From: Kitasatospora gansuensis
GTDB taxonomy: Bacteria; Actinomycetota; Actinomycetes; Streptomycetales; Streptomycetaceae
Assembly: GCF_014203705.1 (NCBI RefSeq)
Contig: NZ_JACHJR010000001.1
Span: forward strand, 310,001 to 374,000
Length of the DNA stretch: 64,000 bases
Direction: 5' to 3'
Below are positions 56,773-64,000 of the stretch, one piece after another. The notes beneath the pieces were generated by a model. That model was not told the origin of the DNA. It did no database searches and saw only the letters and a program-made list of their open reading frames with translations. How positions within the stretch are numbered: the first letter of the stretch is position 1; every line of letters begins with the position of its first letter. The translations under genes were made by a program, and so were the position numbers.

Positions 56773-58218
56773 TCAGGCTGCCGGGGCCGGGTAGGTCGGG
56801 TACTCGACGCCGGAGACGTGCTGGACGACCCGGACGACCTGGCAGGAGTAGCCGAACTCGTTGTCGTACCACAGGTAGAGGATGGCGTTGTCACCGTCCA
56901 CCTTGAGCGCGCCCGCGTCCACGATCGAGGCGTGGCGGGAGCCGATGAAGTCGTTCGACACCGCGTCGGGGGCGTTGGTGAAGTCGATCTGACGGCGCAG
57001 CGGCGAGGTCAGCGACACCTCGCGCAGGTGGTCCAGGACCTCCTCGCGGGTGGTCTCGCGGGCCAGCTGCAGGTTCAGGATCGCGATCGAGACATCCGGC
57101 ACGGGGACGCGGATCGAGCTGCCGCTGATCTTCGCCTTGAGGTCCGGCAGGGCCTTGGCGACGGCGGAGGCCGCACCGGTCTCGGTGATCACCATGTTCA
57201 GCGCCGCTGCGCGGCCACGGCGGTCCGAGGAGTGGTAGTTGTCCAACAGGTTCTGGTCGTTGGTGTACGAGTGGACCGTCTCCACGTGGCCGCGGAGCAC
57301 GCCGTACTCGTCCGCCATCGCCTTCAGCGGCGGGACGATCGCGTTGGTGGTGCAGGACGCGCAGGAGATGATCTGCTCGTCCGGCTTGATGGTGTCGTGG
57401 TTGACGCCGTGCACGATGTTCGGCACGTCGCCCTTGCCCGGGGCGGTCAGCACGACCTTGGCGATGCCCGGACGCAGGTGCTTTGACAGCCCCTCGCGGT
57501 CCCGCCAGATGCCGGTGTTGTCGACCAGGATGGCGTCGTTGATGCCGTACTCGGTGTAGTCGACCGTGGTCGGGTCGTCCGAGTAGATGACCCGGATCGC
57601 GGTGCCGTTGGCGATGATCGTGTTGGTCGCCTCGTCCACCGTGATGGTGCCGTTGAACTGACCGTGGATCGAGTCCCGGCGCAGCAGCGAGGCGCGCTTG
57701 ACCAGGTCGTCACCCTTGCCCTTGCGGACCACGACGGCCCGCAGCCGTAGGCCGTTGCCCGAGCCGGCCTTCTCGACCAGCAGCCGAGCCAGCAGGCGGC
57801 CGATTCGGCCGAAGCCGTAGAGCACGACATCGCGGGGCTCGCGGCGCTCCAGCTTGTCGGGGCCGACCGCGCCGGCCACCGCCTCAGCCGTGAACTCCTC
57901 GACCGTCAGGCCGCGGGTGTCGTTCTTGTAGGTGGCCGCGAGCATCCCGAGGTCGATCTGGGACGGGCCGAGGTCGAGCGAGGTGAGGGCGCGCAGGAAG
58001 GGCAGCGTCTCGGTGACCGAGAGCTCCCCCCCGGCGATCTGGCGGGCGAACCGGTGGGTCTTGAGGATGCTGACCACCGACTTGTTCACCAGGGAGCGGC
58101 TGTACAGCAGGACGGTGACGTCCTTCTCCCGGTGTAGTCGGCCGATGATCGGAATCATCGACTCCGCGATCTCCTCGCGGCTGTTCCAGTTCGTGAGCAC
58201 GTCGTCGTTGACAGTCAC
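56773..58218 (-). CDS. glyceraldehyde-3-phosphate dehydrogenase, long (GapB-like) form
   Basis: A 481-residue dehydrogenase of the long actinomycete type. A ~125-residue N-terminal extension (TVNDDVLTNWNSREEIAESMIPI) precedes the standard fold: the NAD-binding RDVVLYGFGRIGRLLARLL and the catalytic cysteine in ISCASCTTNAIVPP, with HSYTNDQNLLDN and WYDNEFGYSCQVV in the C-terminal half. The GTG at 58218 gives the typical MTVND start. The role of the extension is not established; the enzyme may serve gluconeogenesis rather than glycolysis. Confidence 0.94.
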   Translation of the reverse strand: MTVNDDVLTNWNSREEIAESMIPIIGRLHREKDVTVLLYSRSLVNKSVVSILKTHRFARQIAGGELSVTETLPFLRALTSLDLGPSQIDLGMLAATYKNDTRGLTVEEFTAEAVAGAVGPDKLERREPRDVVLYGFGRIGRLLARLLVEKAGSGNGLRLRAVVVRKGKGDDLVKRASLLRRDSIHGQFNGTITVDEATNTIIANGTAIRVIYSDDPTTVDYTEYGINDAILVDNTGIWRDREGLSKHLRPGIAKVVLTAPGKGDVPNIVHGVNHDTIKPDEQIISCASCTTNAIVPPLKAMADEYGVLRGHVETVHSYTNDQNLLDNYHSSDRRGRAAALNMVITETGAASAVAKALPDLKAKISGSSIRVPVPDVSIAILNLQLARETTREEVLDHLREVSLTSPLRRQIDFTNAPDAVSNDFIGSRHASIVDAGALKVDGDNAILYLWYDNEFGYSCQVVRVVQHVSGVEYPTYPAPAA

Positions 58219-58316
58219 AAGTCCATCTTTCGAGGGTAGGACGTTACCCCTCATGCTAACTTCGGTCCGTCTCGATCTTGGCGGCGGACCCGCCCTGACC
58301 AGGCACGGAGCCCCGA

Positions 58317-58338
58317 ACCAGTGACGGACTTCACTGGT
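58317..58338. promoter_or_regulatory. 8-bp inverted repeat upstream of the GAPDH gene
   Basis: ACCAGTGA and TCACTGGT with a six-base spacer CGGACT, 98 bases before the GAPDH GTG. It could be an operator or the end of transcripts from the membrane-protein gene; only position supports either. Confidence 0.45.
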
Positions 58339-58414
58339 GCGAAGCTTCCGTAGGCCCTCCGGGGCCTGAAGATCGCCTTCCGGAGATGTGACAGCGACTC
58401 AACTTGTCAGGTCG

Positions 58415-59314
58415 TCAGGCGCAGGCGTAGGTGAACGAGACACCCGCCGTGTGGGCCTCCGGGGCCAGCAGCTCCAGGGTGGCGGTGGCGTCCATCGAGC
58501 CCTGGCCGTGGAAGGACCAGCGGAGCACCAGTTCGGTGCTGCGGTGGCCGCGCGCGATGTGCTGGGTCAGTTCGCCGGAGTCGGTGCCGTCGCTGCGGCG
58601 CCAGCGGTAGCGGAGGTCGCCGCCACCGCCGTCGGTGGCCAGGGTGGCCCGGATCACCTGGGTGCCCTCGCAGCCCAGCGGCGCCGGCTCGGTCGATACG
58701 GCGACCGAGTCGACCACCATCGGGCGACCGTACTGCTGCCAGGCCCAGTACCCGAGAGCGGCCAGCAGCGCGAGCAGCAGCGGCAGGAGCAGCCAGCGCC
58801 GCCAACGGCGCTTGCGGGGCGGTTCGGCGGTGCCGTGCCAGACGGCGGCCGCCTGCGGCGGGACGCCGGGGCCGAACCGGCGCAGGCCGTCCGGCTGTTG
58901 GAGCGGCTGGGGAGCGGTGGGCGGGGCTTCGGCGAGGGTGCGGTCCGCACCTGCGGGGGCGGGCCAGGCGTCGGGGTCGAGGAAGGTCGCGCTCTCGAAG
59001 CCGGTCGCCTCGGCGGGCAGCCTCAGCTGCACGGTGCTCCCGGCCGGCGGCGGGCCGAGCCGGACGGTGCCGGCGGACTCGTCCTGGCTCAGCCGGACCG
59101 TCAACTCCTCGTTCAGGGCGGCCGATTCGGCTTCGATGCGCAGCTGCACCGTCGCGTTCGGCCCGGGTGCGGGGTCGCCGAGGCGGACGGTCTGCTCGGG
59201 AGCGGTGGGCTGCGATCGCCGAACCGGGCCGAGCGCCACCACGGGTGCGGAGTCGACGTCTTCCTTGCCGAGGCGGACGGTACGGTCCGGTTCGGACGCC
59301 GGTGGAGTGGTCAT
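58415..59314 (-). CDS. membrane protein with repeated TV[R/Q]L motifs, kinase partner
   Basis: A 299-residue single-pass membrane protein. Its cytoplasmic N-terminal half carries six TVRL or TVQL motifs at residues 12-15, 42-45, 55-58, 72-75, 83-86 and 94-97, separated by acidic/proline-rich linkers. A basic stop-transfer (PPRKRRWRRW) and a hydrophobic helix (LLLPLLLALLAALGYWAW) follow near 170-190, then an extracytoplasmic beta-rich domain of about 110 residues with two cysteines. It starts 13 bases after the Ser/Thr kinase gene, so the threonines are likely kinase substrates (inference). No family is recognised. Confidence 0.8.
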   Translation of the reverse strand: MTTPPASEPDRTVRLGKEDVDSAPVVALGPVRRSQPTAPEQTVRLGDPAPGPNATVQLRIEAESAALNEELTVRLSQDESAGTVRLGPPPAGSTVQLRLPAEATGFESATFLDPDAWPAPAGADRTLAEAPPTAPQPLQQPDGLRRFGPGVPPQAAAVWHGTAEPPRKRRWRRWLLLPLLLALLAALGYWAWQQYGRPMVVDSVAVSTEPAPLGCEGTQVIRATLATDGGGGDLRYRWRRSDGTDSGELTQHIARGHRSTELVLRWSFHGQGSMDATATLELLAPEAHTAGVSFTYACA

Positions 59315-59327
59315 GGCTGTCCTGCTC

Positions 59328-60980
59328 TCAGCGGATCGGATTGCAAGTCTGGCTGCTGGAATCCAGCGTGAAGGTCGAGCCCTGTCCCCTGGTGGCGGCC
59401 GGCGTGCTGGTCAGCCGGACCGTCAGCGTCCGGGCGTTGCCGAACGGCATCGAGTCGCTGAACTTGACGGTCCGTTGGCCCTTGGGCAGCGCGACGGTGT
59501 GGGTGACCGGCAGCCTGGACGCACTGCTCGTCCAGGTCAGCGTCAGCGTTCCGTCGGCGGCGCCGTCGGTGTCGACCGTCCCGGAGACCGTCATGTACGA
59601 GGGCGAGCAGGTGGCCGAGCCCGCGATGTACTTCACCTGCAGCGGCGGTGCGGGCGGCGTCACGGTCGGGGTGGGCGGCGCAACGGTCGGCGACGGGCTC
59701 GCGGACGCGCTCGTACTGCCGGTCGGCGTCGGGGGCTTCTTGCTCATACTCGGCACCGGCGGAGCCATGGTCGCCGAGGCGCTCGGCTCCCCGGACGGCG
59801 AGGCCGACGGCGTGGGCACAGCCGAAGCCGAGGCGGCGGCTGACGCACTGTCGGACGGCGCCGGTGCGACCGCCGCCCCGAGCGTGGTGGTCGCCTTCGG
59901 TGCGGCCATCGCCGTGCTCCCGGCCGAGCCGGGCGCTCCCGCCACCGCGACCCCGGCCAGTGCGCCGGCCACCAGGACCACCCCGATGCCCGCGCTCAGC
60001 AGCTTGGCCCGCCGCCCGAACCGCGCCGGACGGCCCGCCGTCGCCCCCAGCGTGGTGGTCGCGAACGACGTACTGCCCACCGACGGCGCGCCGCCGTACG
60101 GCAGCAGCCCGGGCAGCAGGGCGACCAGCGCGGCGAGCCGGTGCCGGCCCCTGGCCTCCCAGTCCGGTCCGTACGCGGCGCCCGCCACCGCCTCCAACTG
60201 TTCGATCAGCAGGGCGGCGCCGTCCGGCCGCTGCTCCGGCGTCTTGGCCAGACCGGCCAGGATCAGCGGACGCAGGGCCTCGGGCGCCTGCTCGGCCGGG
60301 ATCTCCGCCTCGGTGTGCTGGACGGCCAGCTCGATCAGCGTGGTGCCGGAGTAGGGCTTGGCGCCGGTCAGGCACTCGAAGAAGGTGGCGGTCGCGGCGT
60401 AGACGTCGGTGCTGGGTGCGGCGGGCCGGCCGGCCCACTGCTCGGGGGCCATGTAGGCGGGGGTGCCGGCGATCCCGCCGGTGTCGCCGACCCGGACCGC
60501 GATGCCGAAGTCGACCAGCTTCGACGATCCGTCAGCCGCGACCAGGACGTTGCCCGGCTTGTAGTCGCGGTGCACCACCCCGGCCCGGTGGGCGGCGACC
60601 AGGCCGAGCAGCGAACCCTTGAGCACGGTGAGGGCGGCCTCCGGGCCGGTGGCGCCCTCGGCCTTGAGCAGGTCGCGCAGCGAGATGCCGTCGACCAGCT
60701 CCATCACGATCGCGGCCCCGTACGGGCTCTCCACGTACTCGTAGAGCCGGGCGATGTACGGCGAGTGCAGCGCGGCGAGCAGCTCGGCCTCGGCGCGGAA
60801 GCCTTCGTGGTCGGCCGCCGGTCCTGAGAGGTACTTGACCGCGACCGGCGTCCCGGTGGCCCGGTGCCGGGCCAGCACCACCCGCCCGGCCGCGCCCGCG
60901 CCGAGTTCGCGATCGTGCTCGTAGTCCGGCAGTTCCCACCGCTGGTCCTGCGGTCCGGCCTTGGCTATCGAGTCGTCCAT
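59328..60980 (-). CDS. transmembrane Ser/Thr protein kinase
   Basis: A 550-residue PknB-type kinase. The glycine loop GAGAAGRV is at residues 27-34, the ATP lysine is K49, the catalytic HRDYKPGN is near 137 (Tyr in place of the usual Leu), DFG at 157-159 and APE at 178-180. A transmembrane helix spans about 327-349. The outside part has a Ser/Thr/Pro-rich linker and a ~110-residue beta-rich domain with two cysteines (ATCSPSYMTVSG, SSSQTC), similar in style to that of the neighbouring gene. The ATG at 60980 has GGAG five bases upstream. Confidence 0.94.
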   Translation of the reverse strand: MDDSIAKAGPQDQRWELPDYEHDRELGAGAAGRVVLARHRATGTPVAVKYLSGPAADHEGFRAEAELLAALHSPYIARLYEYVESPYGAAIVMELVDGISLRDLLKAEGATGPEAALTVLKGSLLGLVAAHRAGVVHRDYKPGNVLVAADGSSKLVDFGIAVRVGDTGGIAGTPAYMAPEQWAGRPAAPSTDVYAATATFFECLTGAKPYSGTTLIELAVQHTEAEIPAEQAPEALRPLILAGLAKTPEQRPDGAALLIEQLEAVAGAAYGPDWEARGRHRLAALVALLPGLLPYGGAPSVGSTSFATTTLGATAGRPARFGRRAKLLSAGIGVVLVAGALAGVAVAGAPGSAGSTAMAAPKATTTLGAAVAPAPSDSASAAASASAVPTPSASPSGEPSASATMAPPVPSMSKKPPTPTGSTSASASPSPTVAPPTPTVTPPAPPLQVKYIAGSATCSPSYMTVSGTVDTDGAADGTLTLTWTSSASRLPVTHTVALPKGQRTVKFSDSMPFGNARTLTVRLTSTPAATRGQGSTFTLDSSSQTCNPIR

Positions 60981-61237
60981 CTGTCTCCACCCCCGAGAGG
61001 TCGGTCCACACCGCATGTGGCCACCGAGAGTGACGCGGCAGACGGGCCGCCGGGTTCCGGCCCGCGGGCGATGATAGGTCACAACTTGGCCGCTCCCGGT
61101 ACTCCTTACCGGATCGAACAGCCTCTCGGACAGGCGGGCGAAGGATGGTTCGTGGTCACTGTCCGTCGCCCGGATGCCCCGCCGGATCCCGGTAATTCCG
61201 TTGCCCGCGCGCTCCGCCGCGGACCATCATCCCCGGC

Positions 61238-61801
61238 ATGGACATTCCGCTGCACGTGATCGAACTGGACGAACTGACGCTGCGCCGCCTCGACGAAGCG
61301 GATCTCCCGGAGCTGCTCCGGGTGATCGACGAGTCGCTCGAGCACCTGCGGCCCTGGCTGCCCTGGGTGGCCGAGCACAGTCCGGCCAGGACCGCCGCGC
61401 ACGTCGGCCGCCGCGCCGAGTGCTGGGCAGACGGGACGGAGTACACCTACGCACTGGTCCTGGACGGGGCGATCGTCGGCCTCAGCGGCCTGATGCGCCG
61501 CGAGGACACCGAGCCCGGCGGCCGTGAGATCGGCTACTGGCTGCACCCCGCCGCCACCGGCCGCGGGGTGGCCACCCGGGCCGCCAGGGCACTCACCGAA
61601 CAAGCCTTCCGCATTCCCGGGGTGGAATTCGTCGAGATCGTGCACGACGCGGCGAACCTCGCCAGCGGGGCCGTTCCGGCCCGGCTCGGCTATACCGAGC
61701 ACCTTCGGCGGCCGGCCGAACTGCTCGCCCCGGCCAAGAGCGGTGAGGACGTGGTCTGGCGGCTGACCCGTCGTCAGAGTGCGGACCTGAACGGGTCCTG
61801 A
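61238..61801 (+). CDS. GNAT family N-acetyltransferase (RimJ/RimL-like)
   Basis: A 187-residue acetyltransferase resembling ribosomal-protein N-acetyltransferases: LTLRRLDEADLPELLRVID at the N terminus, WLPWVAEHS typical of RimJ/RimL, and the acetyl-CoA-binding GREIGYWLHPAATGRGVATRAARALTEQAF. The ATG at 61238 is the first with a family-like N terminus although it lacks a strong ribosome-binding site. A classical terminator follows. The substrate is unknown. Confidence 0.92.
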   Translation: MDIPLHVIELDELTLRRLDEADLPELLRVIDESLEHLRPWLPWVAEHSPARTAAHVGRRAECWADGTEYTYALVLDGAIVGLSGLMRREDTEPGGREIGYWLHPAATGRGVATRAARALTEQAFRIPGVEFVEIVHDAANLASGAVPARLGYTEHLRRPAELLAPAKSGEDVVWRLTRRQSADLNGS

Positions 61802-61815
61802 ACCCGGAACACCGA

Positions 61816-61844
61816 GAAGGGCACCCGCCCGACGGGTGCCCTTC
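61816..61844 (+). terminator. intrinsic terminator with T-rich tail
   Basis: Twelve-base perfect arms GAAGGGCACCCG / CGGGTGCCCTTC with a five-base loop, followed by TTTGTTTT. It is the only hairpin in the window with a clear T-tract, and starts 14 bases after the GNAT stop. Confidence 0.93.
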
Positions 61845-61961
61845 TTTGTTTTCCAATTGCACATATTCGCCGATTGCCCTTCCCGTCATCTCCGGACTGA
61901 CCGGCAGGGCAGAATTCCCTCGATTTCCGCCCGCCAGGGCCGAGTTACCCACCGGAAAGGC

Positions 61962-61990
61962 TTGACGCGAAAGTTGGTCTAGTCCAATGT
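61962..61990 (+). promoter_or_regulatory. promoter with DasR-like (dre) site
   Basis: A -35-like TTGACG (61962-61967), a 17-base spacer and a -10-like CAATGT (61985-61990). Within the spacer is TGGTCTAGTCCA (61975-61986), one base from the symmetric TGGTCTAGACCA core of the DasR-responsive element of Streptomyces. The promoter faces the dioxygenase gene, whose ATG is at 62096. Control by DasR or a GntR relative is an inference from the site alone. Confidence 0.6.
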
Positions 61991-62095
61991 GAGGGAAGCG
62001 GCCCGTGCGGCGTCCATTCCCCACGGCCGGATTCCAACGCCCTTTCCCCCGACGGGAGTCCGGGCCACGTCGACCACCCGACCTGGAGTGACTGC

Positions 62096-63127
62096 ATGCC
62101 CACGCCCGACCCGTATCTCCATCGCGCCGCCACCGACCGGCCCTACTTCAGTGCGGACGGCGAGACGTACCTGGCCCGGACGGCGCTGCGGGAGATCCGG
62201 AAGACCCGGCCGCTGCGCGTCCTCTCCGAGGAGGACTACGACTTCTGGCAGACCTACGGCTACGTGATCGTCAGGCAGGCCGTCCCGGCCGAGGAGGCCC
62301 GCCAACTGCTGGCGTTCGCCTGGGAGTTCCAGGACATGGACCCGGACCGCCCGGAGACCTGGTACCCCGAGCGCCCGTACCGGGACGAGCTCGACCGGCA
62401 CCTGCACGTCTACGGCTTCGTCGAGGCGTACCAGCACCGGCTGCAGTGGAGCATGCGGCAGAACCGCCGGGTCTACGAGGCCTTCGTCGACGTCTGGGAC
62501 AGCGAGCAGCTCTGGGTCACCCTGGACCGGCTCAACCTCAACCCGCCCAACACCGGCAACCGTTCACGCGACCTGATCGAGGCCACCGACCGCGGCTTCG
62601 ACATCGAACTGCACTGGGACGTCGACACCACCCAGGGCATCCTGCCGCAACGCGTCCAGGGCATCATCGCGCTGAACGACACTCAGGACGGCCACGGCGG
62701 ATTCCAGTGCAACCCGGAGCTGTTCCGGCAGTTCAACCAGTGGCAGGCCGCCCAGCCCGCCGACCGCGACCCGATCCGGCCGACCGTCGACCGGGCCGAA
62801 CTCCCGGTCGTCCGGCCCGAGCTGAAGGCCGGTGACCTGCTGATCTGGAACGGCCTGCTGGCCCACGGCGTCGCCGCCAACACCTCCGCCGACGGCGTCC
62901 GGGCGGTCCAGTACCTCTCGATGATGCCCGCTCTGGAGGAGCACGAGGAGCTGCGCACCTCCCGGATCAACTCCTGGCGCACCCTCGGCACCCCCGAGTG
63001 GAACTGGACCCTGGTCGGCGACGCCGTCCGGCCCGAGTGGGAGCGCTACGGCAGCCCCGAACTCGACGAGCTCGGCGAGAAGTTGCTCGGCCTCAGGTCC
63101 TGGCGTGCAGAGGACTCCGCCAAGTGA
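62096..63127 (+). CDS. phytanoyl-CoA dioxygenase-family (2-oxoglutarate/Fe) enzyme
   Basis: A 343-residue PhyH-family oxygenase. The Fe(II) ligands are visible as HWDVD (His-173, Asp-175) and the distal His-257 in LLAHGVA, with Arg-269 in GVRAVQYLSM as the 2-oxoglutarate contact. The N terminus (YFSADGETYLARTALREIRKTRPLRVLSEEDYDFWQTYGYVIVRQAV) is typical of amino-acid-hydroxylating members. Its stop overlaps the GTG of a PLP decarboxylase gene, so an amino acid or amine substrate is plausible. The product is unknown. Confidence 0.9.
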   Translation: MPTPDPYLHRAATDRPYFSADGETYLARTALREIRKTRPLRVLSEEDYDFWQTYGYVIVRQAVPAEEARQLLAFAWEFQDMDPDRPETWYPERPYRDELDRHLHVYGFVEAYQHRLQWSMRQNRRVYEAFVDVWDSEQLWVTLDRLNLNPPNTGNRSRDLIEATDRGFDIELHWDVDTTQGILPQRVQGIIALNDTQDGHGGFQCNPELFRQFNQWQAAQPADRDPIRPTVDRAELPVVRPELKAGDLLIWNGLLAHGVAANTSADGVRAVQYLSMMPALEEHEELRTSRINSWRTLGTPEWNWTLVGDAVRPEWERYGSPELDELGEKLLGLRSWRAEDSAK

Positions 63128-64000
63128 GCCTGCAGGCCGCGCTGGCCGCCGCCACCGAGGACCGGATCATCTACGACCTGGCGGCCATCGGCGAACGGTA
63201 CGCGGCGCTGGTCGAGGAGCTGCCCGGGGTCGCCGTCCGGTTCGCCCTGAAGGCCTGCCCGGTGGACGATGTGCTGGCCCAACTGGCCGGGCAGGGCGCC
63301 GGGTTCGACGCGGCCAGCCCGAACGAGATCGCCCAGGCGCTGCGCACCGGCGTGCCGCCCGGCCTGGTCCACTACGGCAACACCGTCAAGTCCGACCGGG
63401 GCATCGCCGAGGCGTACCGGCTGGGGATCAGGGATTTCGCCACCGACAGCCTGGAGGACGTCGCGGCGATCGCCGCCCACGCCCCCGGCGCCCGGGTGTT
63501 CTGTCGGCTCGCCACCAGCGGGACCGGCGCGCTCTGGGGGCTGAGCCGGAAGTTCGGCTGCTCGGCGGACGACGCGGTGCTGGTGCTGGAGGCCGCCCGG
63601 GCGGCGGGGCTGACCCCGGCGGGCCTGTCGGTGCACGTCGGTTCGCAGCAGATGACCACCGAGGCCTGGCAGGACGCCTTCGAGCAGCTGGCCGAGGTGT
63701 TGCTGACGCTCCGTCGGCGCGGCATCCGGCTCGACCACGTCAACCTCGGCGGCGGGCTGCCCGCGCTCGGCTACCACGACCGGCACGGCAGGCCGCTCGA
63801 CCCGCCGCTGGACAAGATGTTCGCGGTGATCCGCGAGGGCGTCGACCGGCTCAGGGAACTCGCGGGCGGCACCCTGGACTTCGTCATCGAGCCCGGCCGG
63901 CACCTGGTCGCCGACCAGGGCGCGATCCGGGCCCACGTCTACCGGCTCTCCTCCCGTCGGCAGTCGGACGGCCGGCCGGAGCACTGGCTCTACCTGAGCT
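63124..64000 (+). CDS. type III PLP-dependent decarboxylase (ornithine/DAP type), partial
   Basis: The first 292 residues of an alanine-racemase-fold decarboxylase. The PLP lysine is K43 in RFALKACPVDDV, with DAASPNEIAQAL, GLSVHVGSQQM, LDHVNLGGGLPAL and FVIEPGRHLVAD all in the expected order. The C-terminal domain with the substrate-specifying cysteine lies beyond the window, so lysine, ornithine, diaminopimelate and arginine remain possible. The GTG overlaps the dioxygenase stop by four bases (GTGA). Confidence 0.92.
   Translation, partial: MSLQAALAAATEDRIIYDLAAIGERYAALVEELPGVAVRFALKACPVDDVLAQLAGQGAGFDAASPNEIAQALRTGVPPGLVHYGNTVKSDRGIAEAYRLGIRDFATDSLEDVAAIAAHAPGARVFCRLATSGTGALWGLSRKFGCSADDAVLVLEAARAAGLTPAGLSVHVGSQQMTTEAWQDAFEQLAEVLLTLRRRGIRLDHVNLGGGLPALGYHDRHGRPLDPPLDKMFAVIREGVDRLRELAGGTLDFVIEPGRHLVADQGAIRAHVYRLSSRRQSDGRPEHWLYLS

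Noticed and set aside
62096..64000. Named natural-product gene cluster at the right edge
   Set aside because: Only two genes are visible and neither determines a product; assigning a known pathway would be a guess.

Overview
The window reads as chromosomal DNA of a high-GC actinomycete. Typical genes are close to saturated with G/C at third codon positions, GTG starts and 4-base ATGA/GTGA gene overlaps are common, and the regulator and gene families (SpoIIE-type phosphatase, DNRLRE/RHS secreted giants, roadblock proteins, CpnT-like type VII substrate, long GapB-type GAPDH) are those of Streptomyces or Kitasatospora. There are no rRNA or tRNA genes, no CRISPR array and no phage genes. Accessory DNA is concentrated between about 13.5 and 34.6 kb.

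Region 1 (1-12.9 kb): a partial PAS/GAF/SpoIIE phosphatase is followed by an acyl-CoA catabolic cluster. The cluster has a TetR regulator, a 4-coumarate:CoA-ligase-like synthetase, an acyl-CoA dehydrogenase, a biotin-dependent carboxylase (alpha and beta subunits) and an AtuA-family protein, consistent with acyclic-terpenoid or branched acyl-CoA degradation. A 167-bp MITE-like element lies between the carboxylase subunit genes. A 16-bp palindrome lies upstream of atuA.

Region 2 (12.9-27.5 kb): a TmrB-like P-loop protein and a SnoaL-like protein precede a polymorphic-toxin locus. The locus has a small probable immunity gene, a 2,422-residue RHS toxin with a pretoxin Hint domain and, divergently transcribed, a 1,414-residue secreted DNRLRE/LamG/ricin-lectin protein. 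A 5'-truncated second copy of the SnoaL gene (about 92% identical over 339 bp, same orientation) closes the far side, so the toxin locus is bracketed by direct repeats. Gene debris (a glycosyltransferase tail and a possible orphan RHS tip) lies beside the immunity gene.

Region 3 (27.5-36.7 kb): a mixed accessory stretch with a YfbM-like protein, an Lrp regulator next to a decayed MFS transporter, an aldo/keto reductase, a MerR regulator, a secreted protein made of six 41-residue repeats, a methyltransferase overlapping a convergent GT1 glycosyltransferase, a Gfo/Idh/MocA oxidoreductase and a LysR regulator.

Region 4 (37-46.4 kb): a CpnT-like probable type VII secretion substrate overlaps kbl by 603 bp on the opposite strand. 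kbl-tdh (threonine to glycine plus acetyl-CoA) is followed by a four-gene roadblock/PATAN cluster without GTPase or kinase. Then come a cupin-GNAT-methyltransferase operon, a divergent nitrilase-family amidase and a small exported protein.

Region 5 (46.4-56.6 kb): an eight-gene co-directional peptide-scavenging unit: lipoprotein receptor, OppC, OppB, OppD, OppF, S33 aminopeptidase and two tandem M6 metalloproteases, with a divergent LysR regulator. Secreted proteases, peptide import and intracellular cleavage appear to be encoded together.

Region 6 (56.7-64 kb): GapB-type GAPDH; a Ser/Thr kinase with a membrane partner carrying six TV[R/Q]L motifs; a GNAT enzyme; and the start of a gene pair (2-oxoglutarate dioxygenase-like plus type III PLP decarboxylase) whose promoter contains a near-consensus DasR-type site.
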